A stretch of 35,482 bases of DNA, taken from JBEEJL01 sp049698095. Its GTDB lineage: Bacteria; Pseudomonadota; Gammaproteobacteria; Burkholderiales; JBEEJL01. A program made the translations under genes and the position numbers. Positions 9,089-17,755 of this stretch are shown here, one piece after another (position 1 is the stretch's first letter; each line of letters begins with the position of its first letter). Below the pieces are notes generated by a model. The model did no database searches. It saw nothing but the letters and a program-made list of their open reading frames with translations, and had not been told where the DNA came from. The DNA is taken from contig JBAVXA010000095.1 in the NCBI GenBank assembly GCA_049698095.1, positions 1-35,482 of the forward strand, written 5' to 3'.

Positions 9089-9370
9089 GACAGACAATAT
9101 ATTTATCGCAAAGAATTAAGTACCCCGATTTACGCCACCTGTGGTCGGATTTATCCGGGCATCAGCCTTCAACTTTCGCTTCTCCCATGGTGCACGACAC
9201 CAAAAATGGTCTGGAAAACTTTACCGCTAAATGCTTTCTAAACCTGAGTCGGCTCTATTCTTTCCACACAGAAAAACCTAATCATTTGATAAACAAAGGA
9301 TCATTTTTCTTGCAAAAATGATTTGTTTGTGAATTCAAAGTTTTTTGCTAGAAAGATTTTTCGAATAATT
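9089..9370. other. Intergenic region between polA and the dusB promoter
   Basis: No coding region is supported. After the polA stop there is a GC-balanced stretch without a clear intrinsic terminator; CCACCTGTGG near 9140 is a short palindrome without a T-run. From about 9250 the DNA becomes strongly AT-rich with A and T tracts, the kind of sequence bound by Fis or H-NS-like proteins, and it contains a 39-bp inverted repeat (9292-9330). Confidence 0.6.
9292..9330. repeat. AT-rich inverted repeat upstream of dusB-fis
   Basis: The arms are AACAAAGGATCATTTTT (9292-9308) and AAAAATGATTTGTTTGT (9314-9330), pairing through ATCATTTTT/AAAAATGAT with a CTTGC loop. The arms continue to pair with small mismatches through ACAAA/TTTGT. 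It could be a terminator for polA, a protein-binding site or a cruciform; the sequence does not decide between these. Confidence 0.5.
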
Positions 9371-9398
9371 TTTACTCCATTTGCCAATTGCGTATAAA
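9371..9398 (+). promoter_or_regulatory. Predicted sigma-70 promoter of dusB-fis
   Basis: TTTACT (9371-9376), a 16-nt spacer and TATAAA (9393-9398), with TAAAAT at 9395-9400 as an alternative -10. The expected start near 9405 gives a leader of about 27 nt before the dusB ATG at 9432. It lies just downstream of the AT-rich tract, which fits a Fis-responsive promoter as in the enterobacterial dusB-fis operon (inference). Confidence 0.55.
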
Positions 9399-9431
9399 AT
9401 AGGCACTCCTGTTTTTATAATTAAAGCCGCG

Positions 9432-10460
9432 ATGCGCATCGGCCCTCATGTTCTCAAAAATAACCTGATTGTCGCGCCCATGGCGGGCGTGACGGATCGG
9501 CCATTCCGTCAATTATGCAAGCTGATGGGCGCGGGAATGGCTGTTTCCGAAATGGTTTCAAGCAATTCGCTGTTGTGGGGGTCGGAAAAGACCAGACGTC
9601 GCGCCAACCATGAAGGCGAAGTGGATCCCATTTCCGTGCAGATTGCCGGCGCGGATCCAGGGATGATGGCAGAGGCGGCGAAATACAACGTCGATCAGGG
9701 CGCGCAGATTATCGATATCAATATGGGCTGCCCGGCAAAGAAAGTTTGCAATGTCATGGCGGGTTCTGCACTGTTGCAGGACGAGCCGCTGGTTAAACGG
9801 ATTGTTGAGGCGGTGGTAAAAGCGGTGGATGTGCCGGTCACGCTGAAAATCCGCACCGGCTGGGACAAACAGAATCGTAATGCGATCATGATTGCGCGCA
9901 TCGCGGAAGACGCCGGCATACAGGCGCTGGCGATGCACGGCCGCACGCGCGCCTGCCAGTACACTGGCTCGGCGGAATACGACACAATCGCAGCGGTAAA
10001 GCGTTCCATCAGCATCCCTTTGATCGCCAACGGCGATATCACGACTCCGGAAAAAGCCAAATTCGTACTCGACTATACCGGCGCCGACGCCGTGATGATC
10101 GGCCGCGCGGCTCAGGGCCGTCCATGGATTTTCCGCGAAATCGAATATTTTCTGCAAACTGGCGGGCATCTACCGCCACCGGAAGTCAATGAAATCCGCC
10201 GCGTACTGGTTGAACACCTGCGTGACCTGCATGAATTCTACGGCGAGCAAACCGGGGTGCGCGTCGCGCGCAAACATATTTCCTGGTACACCAAAGGCTT
10301 GGTCGGCTCCGCTGCTTTTCGCCACAGCATGAACCAGTTACAAACTGCCGACGAGCAATACCGGGCGATTGAATTGTTTTTTGACGAACTCGCGGCAAAC
10401 GATCGACGCCTGCGTTATGAACCGCCACTTACCGGCATAGACGAAGAATTGGCAGCATGA
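9432..10460 (+). CDS. dusB: tRNA-dihydrouridine synthase B
   Basis: A 342-residue FMN-dependent enzyme reducing uridine to dihydrouridine in the tRNA D-loop. Typical Dus features are LIVAPMAGVTDRPFR near the N-terminus, INMGCPAKKVCN with the catalytic cysteine, MHGRTRAC, LIANGDITT and GADAVMIGRAAQGRPW. The reading frame extends upstream to a TTG at 9381, but that start would lie upstream of the predicted -10 box; the ATG at 9432 gives the canonical MRIGPHVL N-terminus. The stop overlaps the fis start (ATGA), so the two are translationally coupled. Confidence 0.95.
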   Translation: MRIGPHVLKNNLIVAPMAGVTDRPFRQLCKLMGAGMAVSEMVSSNSLLWGSEKTRRRANHEGEVDPISVQIAGADPGMMAEAAKYNVDQGAQIIDINMGCPAKKVCNVMAGSALLQDEPLVKRIVEAVVKAVDVPVTLKIRTGWDKQNRNAIMIARIAEDAGIQALAMHGRTRACQYTGSAEYDTIAAVKRSISIPLIANGDITTPEKAKFVLDYTGADAVMIGRAAQGRPWIFREIEYFLQTGGHLPPPEVNEIRRVLVEHLRDLHEFYGEQTGVRVARKHISWYTKGLVGSAAFRHSMNQLQTADEQYRAIELFFDELAANDRRLRYEPPLTGIDEELAA

Positions 10461-10708
10461 CAAAAGATAAGGAAGTCAGGGAAAGCGAGCTCTCAGCGAG
10501 CGTCCGCCGCGTGCTCAGGCAGTATTTCAATGACCTGGATGGGGAGAAATCCGGTCCCGTGTACGATATGGTTCTGGCGAGCGTGGAAAAACCTCTGCTC
10601 GAAGTAGTGTTGCAGCACGTAAGCGGCAACCAGAGCCGGGCGGCGGATTTGCTCGGCCTGAATCGAAATACCCTGCGTAAGAAAATGAATCTGTACGGGA
10701 TTGAATAA
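10457..10708 (+). CDS. fis: DNA-binding protein Fis
   Basis: An 83-residue nucleoid-associated protein of the Fis family. The C-terminal helix-turn-helix is clear (NQSRAADLLGLNRNTLRKKM). The N-terminus is shorter than the 98-residue enterobacterial protein, as is usual in betaproteobacteria. Its ATG overlaps the dusB stop in ATGA, conserving the dusB-fis pair, with purH 77 bp downstream. Fis bends DNA and modulates many promoters and recombination events; autoregulation here would be inference. Confidence 0.95.
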   Translation: MTKDKEVRESELSASVRRVLRQYFNDLDGEKSGPVYDMVLASVEKPLLEVVLQHVSGNQSRAADLLGLNRNTLRKKMNLYGIE

Positions 10709-10785
10709 TTTCAGCCGTCATTCAGATTACGCAACATGAAGCATTTGCACTGGCACTTAGTCACACCTTAAGAACTGAATAATTC

Positions 10786-12348
10786 ATGAATCCCATCCAG
10801 CTTGCTCTCATCAGTGTTTCCGATAAAACCGGAGTAGTCGAATTCGCAAAAGCATTGAGCGAGCTGAAGATCGATATTATTTCCACCGGTGGTACGGCGA
10901 AGTTACTGGCTGACGCCGGCATCAAGGTAACAGAAGTCGCCGATTACACCGGGTTTCCCGAAATGCTGGATGGCCGCGTGAAAACCTTGCACCCGAAAAT
11001 CCATGGCGGCATTCTGGGTCGGCGCGAGCTGCCGGAGCATGTCGCGAAAATGCTCGAACATAATATTCCGCCGATTGATTTGGTCATCGTGAATTTGTAT
11101 CCGTTCGGCGCGACCGTCGCCAAACCCGGTTGCAAACTCGAGGACGCAATTGAGAATATTGATATCGGCGGACCGACCATGGTGCGCGCAGCGGCGAAAA
11201 ATTATCTGCATGTTGGCATCGTTACCGACACTAATGATTATATTAATATAATCAATGAGTTACGCAATAATAATCGGACGTTGTCGGATGCCACAAAATT
11301 CACTTTGGCAAAAAAGGCGTTCAGTCATACGGCCGCTTACGACGGCGCAATCAGCAATTATCTGACTGCGCTGGACCTGAGCTACGAGAAGCAGCCGTTT
11401 CCGCACAAGTTGAATCTGCAATTCACCAAGACGCAGGATCTGCGCTATGGCGAAAATCCGCATCAACAGGCGGCGTTTTACGCAGAGCTGCCCGCCGTTC
11501 CCGGCTCGCTCGCCACATTCAAACAACTTCAAGGCAAAGAATTATCGTACAACAATATCGCCGACGCCGATGCGGCGTGGGAATGTGTAAAAACCTTTGA
11601 TGTGCCGGCTTGCGTAATCATCAAGCATGCCAATCCATGCGGCGCGGCGACCGGCGAGAACACCCTCAGCGCCTACAAGCGCGCGTTCCAGACCGATCCA
11701 ACCTCGGCGTTCGGCGGCATCATCGCATTCAACCGCGCGGTCGATGCGGCCACTGCCCAGGAACTCGCCAAACAGTTTGTCGAAGTTCTGATCGCGCCGG
11801 CATTTGACGACGAAGCATTGAAACTTCTGGCCGCCAAGGTGAACATCCGCGTCCTTACGATTGACCTGGCCGACGGAACCAACGAATTCGATTACAAACG
11901 CGTCGGAGGCGGTTTCCTGGTGCAGACGCCCGATGTGAAAAACATTTCCGTCAGCGACCTAAAAGTTGTGACTAAAGTCCAACCCACACCACAACAACTG
12001 GACGACTTGCTGTTCGCCTTCCGCGTCGCCAAGTTCGTCAAGTCGAACGCGATTGTTTTCTGCAATAACGGGCAGACACTCGGCATTGGCGCCGGCCAGA
12101 TGAGCCGCGTCGATTCAACCAAGATCGCCGCGATCAAAGCCAAGAACGTCGGTTTCGATCTCCACGGCTCGGTCGCCGCCAGTGACGCGTTTTTCCCGTT
12201 CCGCGACGGGCTCGACGTGATTGCCGAAAATGGCGCGAAAGCGATCATCCAGCCCGGCGGCAGCATGCGCGACGACGAAGTCATTGCTGCCGCGGATGAA
12301 CACGGCATCGCTATGGTGTTGACCGGCATCCGCCATTTCCGCCACTGA
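10786..12348 (+). CDS. purH: Bifunctional AICAR formyltransferase / IMP cyclohydrolase
   Basis: A 520-residue enzyme catalysing the last two steps of IMP synthesis. The N-terminal MGS-like IMP cyclohydrolase domain spans about 1-200 (LISVSDKTGVVEFAKAL; ISTGGTAKLL; GRVKTLHPKIHGGIL). The AICAR transformylase domain follows, with RYGENPHQ, the catalytic K280-H281 in IIKHANPCGA, and the terminal TGIRHFRH. Length is normal. The 77-bp gap after fis holds only a weak promoter candidate (TTGCAC near 10745), so read-through from dusB-fis is possible. purD follows after 30 bp. Confidence 0.97.
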   Translation: MNPIQLALISVSDKTGVVEFAKALSELKIDIISTGGTAKLLADAGIKVTEVADYTGFPEMLDGRVKTLHPKIHGGILGRRELPEHVAKMLEHNIPPIDLVIVNLYPFGATVAKPGCKLEDAIENIDIGGPTMVRAAAKNYLHVGIVTDTNDYINIINELRNNNRTLSDATKFTLAKKAFSHTAAYDGAISNYLTALDLSYEKQPFPHKLNLQFTKTQDLRYGENPHQQAAFYAELPAVPGSLATFKQLQGKELSYNNIADADAAWECVKTFDVPACVIIKHANPCGAATGENTLSAYKRAFQTDPTSAFGGIIAFNRAVDAATAQELAKQFVEVLIAPAFDDEALKLLAAKVNIRVLTIDLADGTNEFDYKRVGGGFLVQTPDVKNISVSDLKVVTKVQPTPQQLDDLLFAFRVAKFVKSNAIVFCNNGQTLGIGAGQMSRVDSTKIAAIKAKNVGFDLHGSVAASDAFFPFRDGLDVIAENGAKAIIQPGGSMRDDEVIAAADEHGIAMVLTGIRHFRH

Positions 12349-12378
12349 TTTTCTGCCAATGTTCGGGGGAGCATAATA

Positions 12379-13662
12379 ATGAATATTCTGATCGTCGGCT
12401 CGGGCGGCCGCGAACATGCGATGGCATGGAAAATCGCCCAGTCGAAGCGCGTCGCCAAAGTGTTTGTCGCGCCGGGAAATGCCGGCACGGCTCTGGAGCC
12501 CGGACTGACCAACATCGACATTACCGAAATCCCCACCTTGGTGGAATTCGCCAAACGCGAAGAAATTTTTATCACAGTAGTCGGGCCGGAGGCGCCGCTC
12601 GCCGCTGGAATCGTCGATGCTTTCCGCGAAGCCGGACTGAAAATATTTGGCGCCAGCAAAGCCGCAGCACAACTGGAAAGCTCAAAGGATTTTGCCAAGC
12701 GGTTCATGCAACGCCACGGCATTCCGACCGCTGCCTATGCCACCTTCACCAATGCCGTGGACGCGCATGCTTATATAAATTCGCAAGGCGCGCCGATCGT
12801 GATCAAGGCTGACGGTCTTGCGGCGGGCAAGGGCGTTGTGGTTGCAACGACGCTCGATGAAGCGCACCAGGCTGCCGATATGATGCTGGCCGACAATAAG
12901 CTCGGCGATGCCGGCGCACGCGTGGTGATTGAAGAATTCATGGCCGGCGAGGAAGCAAGCTTCATCGTCATGGTCGATGGTAAACATGTCCTGCCCCTCG
13001 CCACGACGCAGGACCATAAACGGCTCAACGACAGCGACCTGGGACCCAACACCGGCGGGATGGGCGCCTACTCACCGGCGCCTGTCGTGACGCCGGACGT
13101 GCATGCGCGGGTAATGCGCGAAATAATTTTGCCCACCGTACAAGGCATGGCGGAAGACGGCATCATCTACACCGGCTTTCTCTACGCCGGCCTGATGATC
13201 GATGCGCAGGGGAACCCGCGTGTGGTGGAATTCAACTGCCGCCTCGGAGATCCGGAAACGCAACCGATCATGCTGCGTCTCAAGACGGATTTCACCGTTC
13301 TGCTCGACCACGCCATCAGCGGCACACTCGATCAAATCGAGGCAGAATGGGATCGCCGCGCCGCGCTCGGCGTGGTGATTGCCGCCGCCGGCTATCCGGA
13401 TAATCCGCGCAAAGGCGCTGTGGTTTCCGGGCTGCCCAAGCCGAGCGAGCATGGTATGGTATTTCACGCCGGCACCCAACTCGACGGCAAAAATGTCGTC
13501 GTCAACGGCGGACGCGTTTTTTGCGCCACGGCATTGGGCGTCAACGTCAAACAGGCAAAGCAATATGCCTACGAATTAGCCGAGCCGATAAAGTTTGAGG
13601 GAATGCACATGCGCCGCGATATCGGCTGGCGCGCAATTGCCGGTTGGAAAAAACCGGCATGA
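12379..13662 (+). CDS. purD: Phosphoribosylamine-glycine ligase (GAR synthetase)
   Basis: A 427-residue ATP-grasp ligase forming GAR from phosphoribosylamine, glycine and ATP, the second step of purine synthesis. It starts with ILIVGSGGREHAMAWK. ATP-grasp elements include KADGLAAGKGVVV, EEFMAGEEASF and the metal-binding EFNCRLGDPETQ (about 284-295). A strong GGGGGAG lies upstream of the ATG. It sits directly behind purH, as in many proteobacteria, and is followed by tsaC after 12 bp. Confidence 0.97.
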   Translation: MNILIVGSGGREHAMAWKIAQSKRVAKVFVAPGNAGTALEPGLTNIDITEIPTLVEFAKREEIFITVVGPEAPLAAGIVDAFREAGLKIFGASKAAAQLESSKDFAKRFMQRHGIPTAAYATFTNAVDAHAYINSQGAPIVIKADGLAAGKGVVVATTLDEAHQAADMMLADNKLGDAGARVVIEEFMAGEEASFIVMVDGKHVLPLATTQDHKRLNDSDLGPNTGGMGAYSPAPVVTPDVHARVMREIILPTVQGMAEDGIIYTGFLYAGLMIDAQGNPRVVEFNCRLGDPETQPIMLRLKTDFTVLLDHAISGTLDQIEAEWDRRAALGVVIAAAGYPDNPRKGAVVSGLPKPSEHGMVFHAGTQLDGKNVVVNGGRVFCATALGVNVKQAKQYAYELAEPIKFEGMHMRRDIGWRAIAGWKKPA

Positions 13663-13674
13663 AAAAATAGCGCC

Positions 13675-14238
13675 ATGTTGCCGGCGTTATCGCACACGCT
13701 GATAAAAAAAATCCGTGCCCATCTCGCACACGACGGCGTCATTGCCTATGCCACCGCATCATGTTTCGGTCTTGGTTGTGACCCTGACAATATCAATGCA
13801 ATCAATAAGATACTATCAATCAAAAAACGGCCGCGCAGCAAGGGCCTGATCGTGATTGCGGATAGATTCGAACGCCTTGCAGCGTTTATCAAACCGCTCA
13901 CTATTGAACAAAGAAAAATGGCGCTATCGAAATGGCCTGGACCGCACACCTGGTTAATGCCGGCGTCGCATCGCGCCTCGTCCGCATTGCGCGGCCGGAA
14001 CAGGAAAATTGCCGTCCGCGTCGATGCACATCCAGATGCGGTCAGATTATGCAAAGCGTTGCGTATGGCACTGGTTTCCACCAGCGCCAATGTATCAGGG
14101 CGGCGTCCAGTAAAAACCTATCACGAATGCGTAGGCCAGTTTGGTAACATAGCGCTGGTTGTGCCGGGACGCATTGGACGCAGCAAATCGCCTTCCACCA
14201 TTCAGGATTTCGAATCGGACAGAGTTCTCAGAAAATAA
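13675..14238 (+). CDS. tsaC: L-threonylcarbamoyladenylate synthase (Sua5/YrdC family)
   Basis: A 187-residue YrdC-domain protein that makes threonylcarbamoyl-AMP for the t6A37 modification of ANN-decoding tRNAs. The length matches the short TsaC form with no extra Sua5 domain. Visible features are the N-terminal GVIAYATASCFGLGCDP, the substrate-binding KKRPRSKGLIVIAD, KWPGPHTWLMPA and the STSANVSGRRP motif. hemF begins 2 nt after the stop; tsaC-hemF linkage is also known from pseudomonads. It belongs to the purH-purD-tsaC-hemF run. Confidence 0.9.
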   Translation: MLPALSHTLIKKIRAHLAHDGVIAYATASCFGLGCDPDNINAINKILSIKKRPRSKGLIVIADRFERLAAFIKPLTIEQRKMALSKWPGPHTWLMPASHRASSALRGRNRKIAVRVDAHPDAVRLCKALRMALVSTSANVSGRRPVKTYHECVGQFGNIALVVPGRIGRSKSPSTIQDFESDRVLRK

Positions 14239-14240
14239 TT

Positions 14241-15146
14241 ATGCATAGCGATCGCGTCAAAACTTATCTCACCGGGCTGCAAAAGACTATCGTCGCGGCG
14301 CTTGAAGGCGTCGATGGAAAGAAATTCGTGCGTGACGATTGGGTGCGCGCCGAAGGTGGCGGCGGCAACAGCGCCATACTCGAAGACGGCAATGTGTTCG
14401 AGCGCGCGGGCGTCGCGTTCTCCCACGTTTTCGGCGACAAGATGCCGCCATCGGCGACCGCGCATCGTCCTGAACTGGCCGGAAGATCGTGGGAAGCGCT
14501 TGGCGTATCGCTGGTTTTGCATCCGCGCAATCCGTATGCGCCAACTGTGCACATGAATGTGCGTTTTTTCAACGCGACCAAAGTGGGAGAGGCCGACGTG
14601 TTCTGGTTCGGCGGCGGCATGGACCTGACTCCCTATTACGGTTTTGCCGAAGACGCGGTACATTTTCACCATGTCTGCAAGCAGGCGCTGGATCCTCTGG
14701 GAAAAGGCTATTACCCGGCTTTCAAAAAATGGTGCGACGACTATTTTTATCTGAAGCATCGCAAGGAGCCGCGTGGTATCGGCGGTATTTTTTTCGACGA
14801 CGTGAACGAAAAGGACTTCGAGTTCAGCTTCGGCTTCATGCAGCGTGTGGGCGATCGCTTTCTCGATGCCTATCTGCCGATCCTGGCTCGACGTAAAGAC
14901 ATGCCGTACGGAGAGCGCGAACGCGATTTCCAGGCTTATCGTAGAGGGCGTTACGTCGAATTCAATCTGGTCTGGGATCGCGGCACTCTGTTCGGGCTGC
15001 AGTCGGGCGGACGCAGCGAATCCATTTTGATGTCAATGCCGCCGATCGTGAAGTGGCGCTACGACTGGAAGCCGCAAGCCGGATCGGCGGAAGATAAGCT
15101 GTATCGGGAATTTCTGGTGGCGAAGGAATGGGTCTCGCCGGAGTAA
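14241..15146 (+). CDS. hemF: Oxygen-dependent coproporphyrinogen III oxidase
   Basis: A 301-residue aerobic heme-biosynthesis enzyme that oxidatively decarboxylates coproporphyrinogen III to protoporphyrinogen IX. The family signature is clear: WFGGGMDLTPYYGF (about 122-135) followed by HFHHVCK, and FFDDVNEKDFEFSF and RGRYVEFNLVWDRGTLFGL further on. It follows tsaC by 2 nt. Its presence implies aerobic or microaerobic growth. It converges with the EcsC-family gene across a 4-bp gap. Confidence 0.97.
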   Translation: MHSDRVKTYLTGLQKTIVAALEGVDGKKFVRDDWVRAEGGGGNSAILEDGNVFERAGVAFSHVFGDKMPPSATAHRPELAGRSWEALGVSLVLHPRNPYAPTVHMNVRFFNATKVGEADVFWFGGGMDLTPYYGFAEDAVHFHHVCKQALDPLGKGYYPAFKKWCDDYFYLKHRKEPRGIGGIFFDDVNEKDFEFSFGFMQRVGDRFLDAYLPILARRKDMPYGERERDFQAYRRGRYVEFNLVWDRGTLFGLQSGGRSESILMSMPPIVKWRYDWKPQAGSAEDKLYREFLVAKEWVSPE

Positions 15147-15150
15147 GGAA

Positions 15151-15930
15151 TTACGCTTGTTTATAAGCCGACTGGACCAATGCTTCGCCGTGTGTTTTTT
15201 CCAGCCGGCGCACGATGAAATGTCCGCGCGCCATGTCCTGGAAGTGGTCGATAAAAATGCTGTTGATCATCGCCCCCGCGACCGCGCCGATAATCGGCAC
15301 CGCCTGCGCGGCGGCTTTTTCCGACACAACAATGCCGAAGCGTGACGCAATCAGGCTGATCAGCCGCACCAATGCCGGAGCAGTCGCGTCGACTGCCCCC
15401 TTTTTCGCCATATATTTTGCCGCTTCACTCACCGCACCGGCAAGCGCGGAACGGGCAGCGAAATAGCCGGTTTCGCTTGCATCATCGCTGGCAGATTTGC
15501 CTCCCAATGCGAATACAGACAGGCACGCCAGCTTGCAATCGACTTCGGAAATATTCTCGCCTTCGCTGCGCGCGATATCCGATATCGAGCGCAGCATGAT
15601 GACCGTGGAAACGGGCAGCTCGATTGCCAGCGCCGGTAAGCCGAACATGCCGCCTGCGGCGCCGGATATTGTTGCAGCGATTTTATGGAAGCCATCGGAC
15701 GATTCCGGCTTGATATTGCTGTCGAGCGACCGCACGGCGACATTGGTCGCTTTCATTAGCGATGCGTGGGCGGCTTTCTGTACGCCGTCGGAAATTTTCG
15801 CCGGCAGGCGCGCCATGCCCTTCTCGAGCGGCGAGCCGAGCATGCTGGTAATTTTCGCCGCAAGACCGGGGTTCTCAAGTAGTGCCTTGGCACGTTTGAG
15901 GTCATTCAATTCGCTTGCGGAAAGACTCAT
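15151..15930 (-). CDS. EcsC-family protein
   Basis: A 259-residue protein resembling the EcsC family (named after B. subtilis EcsC), whose molecular role is not established. Recognisable are the N-terminal helical region, the segment GMFGLPALAIELPVSTVIML preceding RSISDIAR, a central SVFALGG stretch and, near the C-terminus, the glycine/alanine-rich AQAVPIIGAVAGAMINSIFI followed by HFQDMARGHFIVRRLE. The glycine/alanine-rich segments may associate with membranes. The ATG has GAGGGG upstream and an extended -10 promoter 30-40 bp away. It is monocistronic and convergent with hemF. Confidence 0.85.
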   Translation of the reverse strand: MSLSASELNDLKRAKALLENPGLAAKITSMLGSPLEKGMARLPAKISDGVQKAAHASLMKATNVAVRSLDSNIKPESSDGFHKIAATISGAAGGMFGLPALAIELPVSTVIMLRSISDIARSEGENISEVDCKLACLSVFALGGKSASDDASETGYFAARSALAGAVSEAAKYMAKKGAVDATAPALVRLISLIASRFGIVVSEKAAAQAVPIIGAVAGAMINSIFIDHFQDMARGHFIVRRLEKTHGEALVQSAYKQA

Positions 15931-15962
15931 ATGCCCCTCGGGAAATTGTCGATCACTCTTGG

Positions 15963-15971
15963 ATTATAGCA
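15963..15971 (-). promoter_or_regulatory. Extended -10 promoter of the EcsC-family gene
   Basis: On the minus strand this reads TGCTATAAT, a perfect TGnTATAAT extended -10. No good -35 lies 16-18 nt upstream, as is common for this promoter class. The predicted start gives a leader of about 26 nt before the ATG at 15930. Confidence 0.55.
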
Positions 15972-16065
15972 GCAGCCCGATTTTGATCCCGTGCAGGCAA
16001 AATCGATGCCGAATCAATGACCGCGCAGCTATGCTGTGGCCGCCGATAAATAGTAAACTGAATCA

Positions 16066-16818
16066 ATGAAAATTTTTGTCATCAGCCTGACGCGTGCGCT
16101 TGACCGGCGTGAACACATCACCCGCCGTTTGCGCGAACTCGGTGTGGAATTCGAATTCTTTGATGCCATCGACGGTGCTGTCAGCCTGCATCCGGCGCTG
16201 GAGAAATACGATCATGCCGCCCGCCTGAGGAAAATCGGCTATGCAATGCGCCCGGGCGAAATAGGTGTGTACGCGAGCCACTATCTGCTGTGGCAGTGGT
16301 GTGTTGAAAACAACCTGCCCTGTGTAGTACTGGAAGACGACATCGAATTCAGCGACGATTTCGGCGCCGTGATGAACTGGCTTGATCAACATATCACGCA
16401 ACTTGGCTTTATCCGCATCGGCTGGGTGTTCGAGCGGCCGTTTCGGATTCTGGCAAGCGCAGTCGGTGGCCGCCATTTAGTCAAACATCTCAAAGGCCCG
16501 CGCGGCGGTCAGGGCTACGCGATTCATCCATCCGCGGCCAGAAAATTGCTCGCGCAGAGTGAAAGCTGGAGCGAACCCGTAGATGATTACATCGACATGG
16601 AATGGCGCCACGGAGTATTGCTTAGGGCTCTCTACCCGGCGCCGGTGTGGGCGCTCGACAGTTTTGCATCGACTATCGGCGATCGGCCCAAGCAATCAAT
16701 GCCGACATGGCGCAAACTGCAGCGGGAAATTTATCAGGCAAGCGTTCGCCTGCGTTCATGGCTTTTCAATCTGGGATGGCGAATAAAAACTGGCTGGAGC
16801 GGACAATCGCCACTTTGA
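16066..16818 (+). CDS. Glycosyltransferase family 25 (LOS/LPS sugar transferase)
   Basis: A 250-residue protein of glycosyltransferase family 25, which includes the LgtB/Lic2A-type enzymes that add sugars (often galactose) to lipooligosaccharide. It has the standard N-terminus KIFVISLTRALDRREHI, FEFFDAIDG, the acidic nucleotide-sugar site CVVLEDDIEF and the GYAIHPSAARKLL acceptor-region motif. It would act at the cytoplasmic face of the inner membrane. No neighbouring LPS genes are present, so it is a stand-alone transferase with unknown donor and acceptor. It converges with the next gene. Confidence 0.88.
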   Translation: MKIFVISLTRALDRREHITRRLRELGVEFEFFDAIDGAVSLHPALEKYDHAARLRKIGYAMRPGEIGVYASHYLLWQWCVENNLPCVVLEDDIEFSDDFGAVMNWLDQHITQLGFIRIGWVFERPFRILASAVGGRHLVKHLKGPRGGQGYAIHPSAARKLLAQSESWSEPVDDYIDMEWRHGVLLRALYPAPVWALDSFASTIGDRPKQSMPTWRKLQREIYQASVRLRSWLFNLGWRIKTGWSGQSPL

Positions 16819-16851
16819 TAGCGATGTTTCTGCTTCGCTGGCGCGACACCT

Positions 16852-17688
16852 TTAATACTCATGTATCCACACTGCGCTGATGCCGAACAGGCGGGTGTCG
16901 CTTGTGGGTTCGAAAAACTCGCCGACTACGACGCCGTTTCGCAACAGTGGTTTCGCCGCGCTACGCTGAACGCCCCAGCCTTGCCAGTACGGTTCGACGC
17001 GTAGCGAATCCGTGCGCGTCAAGGAATACAGCCAGGGCACGGCGACGCGCCACCCGTCTTTCACTTTCAAATCCAGATTGTCGGCATGGTCGAACACGCC
17101 GCGAAAATCCACGTTCAGTTTTCCCCGTGTCATGCGCCTCCAGCGCAGGTCGGCCATCAGCATATGGGGCGTGTTTTCCAGTAGCGCCACGTTTCCGCCA
17201 ATATAATAATAGTTCCAGCGGTAGGTTTCATCGAGTCCTGACACGCTGCCTACCGCGGCGATATTACGTTGCCATCGCCAATAGCCGGCGCCGCCGTATA
17301 CGCCAACGCTATGTGTGCCGCCGGTTAAAAAACGTCGCCCGGCCTGTAACGAAAATTCACGGATATTTTCTAACGTACGGGAAGATAGTTTCCTTCCGCC
17401 ACTGGTTCGACCATCGTAGTCCAGCCGCGCGCGCTGCAACGACCCGCTGGCAGTCAAGTCCCATGCGCCGCATTTAGTGCTCGCGCCCAGATGGAGCGCC
17501 GGCAGTAGGCCATCTTCCCTGTCAATCAACTGCCCATAAAGGTCTGTCTCACGATATTCGAAACTTTCCATGCGCAAGCCTGCCTCAGCTGAGAACACGC
17601 AATCCGTCGCTTTATCGGTTGCGGCGCTAGCCGCCGACGGCGAAAAAGGAAGCGCGAAAAAAAGCAGAAAAAGGTATTCTGTTTGCAT
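16852..17688 (-). CDS. Predicted outer-membrane beta-barrel protein of unknown function
   Basis: A 278-residue protein without a family I recognise. The ATG at 17688 is preferred over an upstream in-frame extension because it begins a good signal peptide (EYLFLLFFALPFSPSAASA), and the extension would translate through a terminator hairpin. The mature part alternates polar and aromatic residues in strand-like stretches (WDLTASGSLQRARLDYDG; HSVGVYGGAGYWRWQRNI) and ends in AVWIHEY with a terminal aromatic residue, as expected of BAM-assembled barrels. No strong Shine-Dalgarno or separate promoter is visible in the 20 bp between the terminator and the start. Confidence 0.65.
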   Translation of the reverse strand: MQTEYLFLLFFALPFSPSAASAATDKATDCVFSAEAGLRMESFEYRETDLYGQLIDREDGLLPALHLGASTKCGAWDLTASGSLQRARLDYDGRTSGGRKLSSRTLENIREFSLQAGRRFLTGGTHSVGVYGGAGYWRWQRNIAAVGSVSGLDETYRWNYYYIGGNVALLENTPHMLMADLRWRRMTRGKLNVDFRGVFDHADNLDLKVKDGWRVAVPWLYSLTRTDSLRVEPYWQGWGVQRSAAKPLLRNGVVVGEFFEPTSDTRLFGISAVWIHEY

Positions 17689-17709
17689 GCACGAGAGTTT
17701 AGCAATAAA

Positions 17710-17732
17710 AAACGCCGGCAATGCCGGCGTTT
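17710..17732 (-). terminator. Intrinsic terminator after the 17756 lipoprotein gene
   Basis: A perfect 10-bp stem AAACGCCGGC/GCCGGCGTTT with a 3-nt loop, followed on the minus strand by a T-run. It lies 24 bp past the lipoprotein stop and just upstream of the start of the barrel gene. Confidence 0.85.
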
Positions 17733-17755
17733 CTCGCATAGGACCGGAAAATTTT

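Noticed and set aside
8045..9097. 350-codon open frame on the minus strand
   Set aside because: Antisense to the polymerase domain of polA, where all catalytic motifs are intact on the plus strand.
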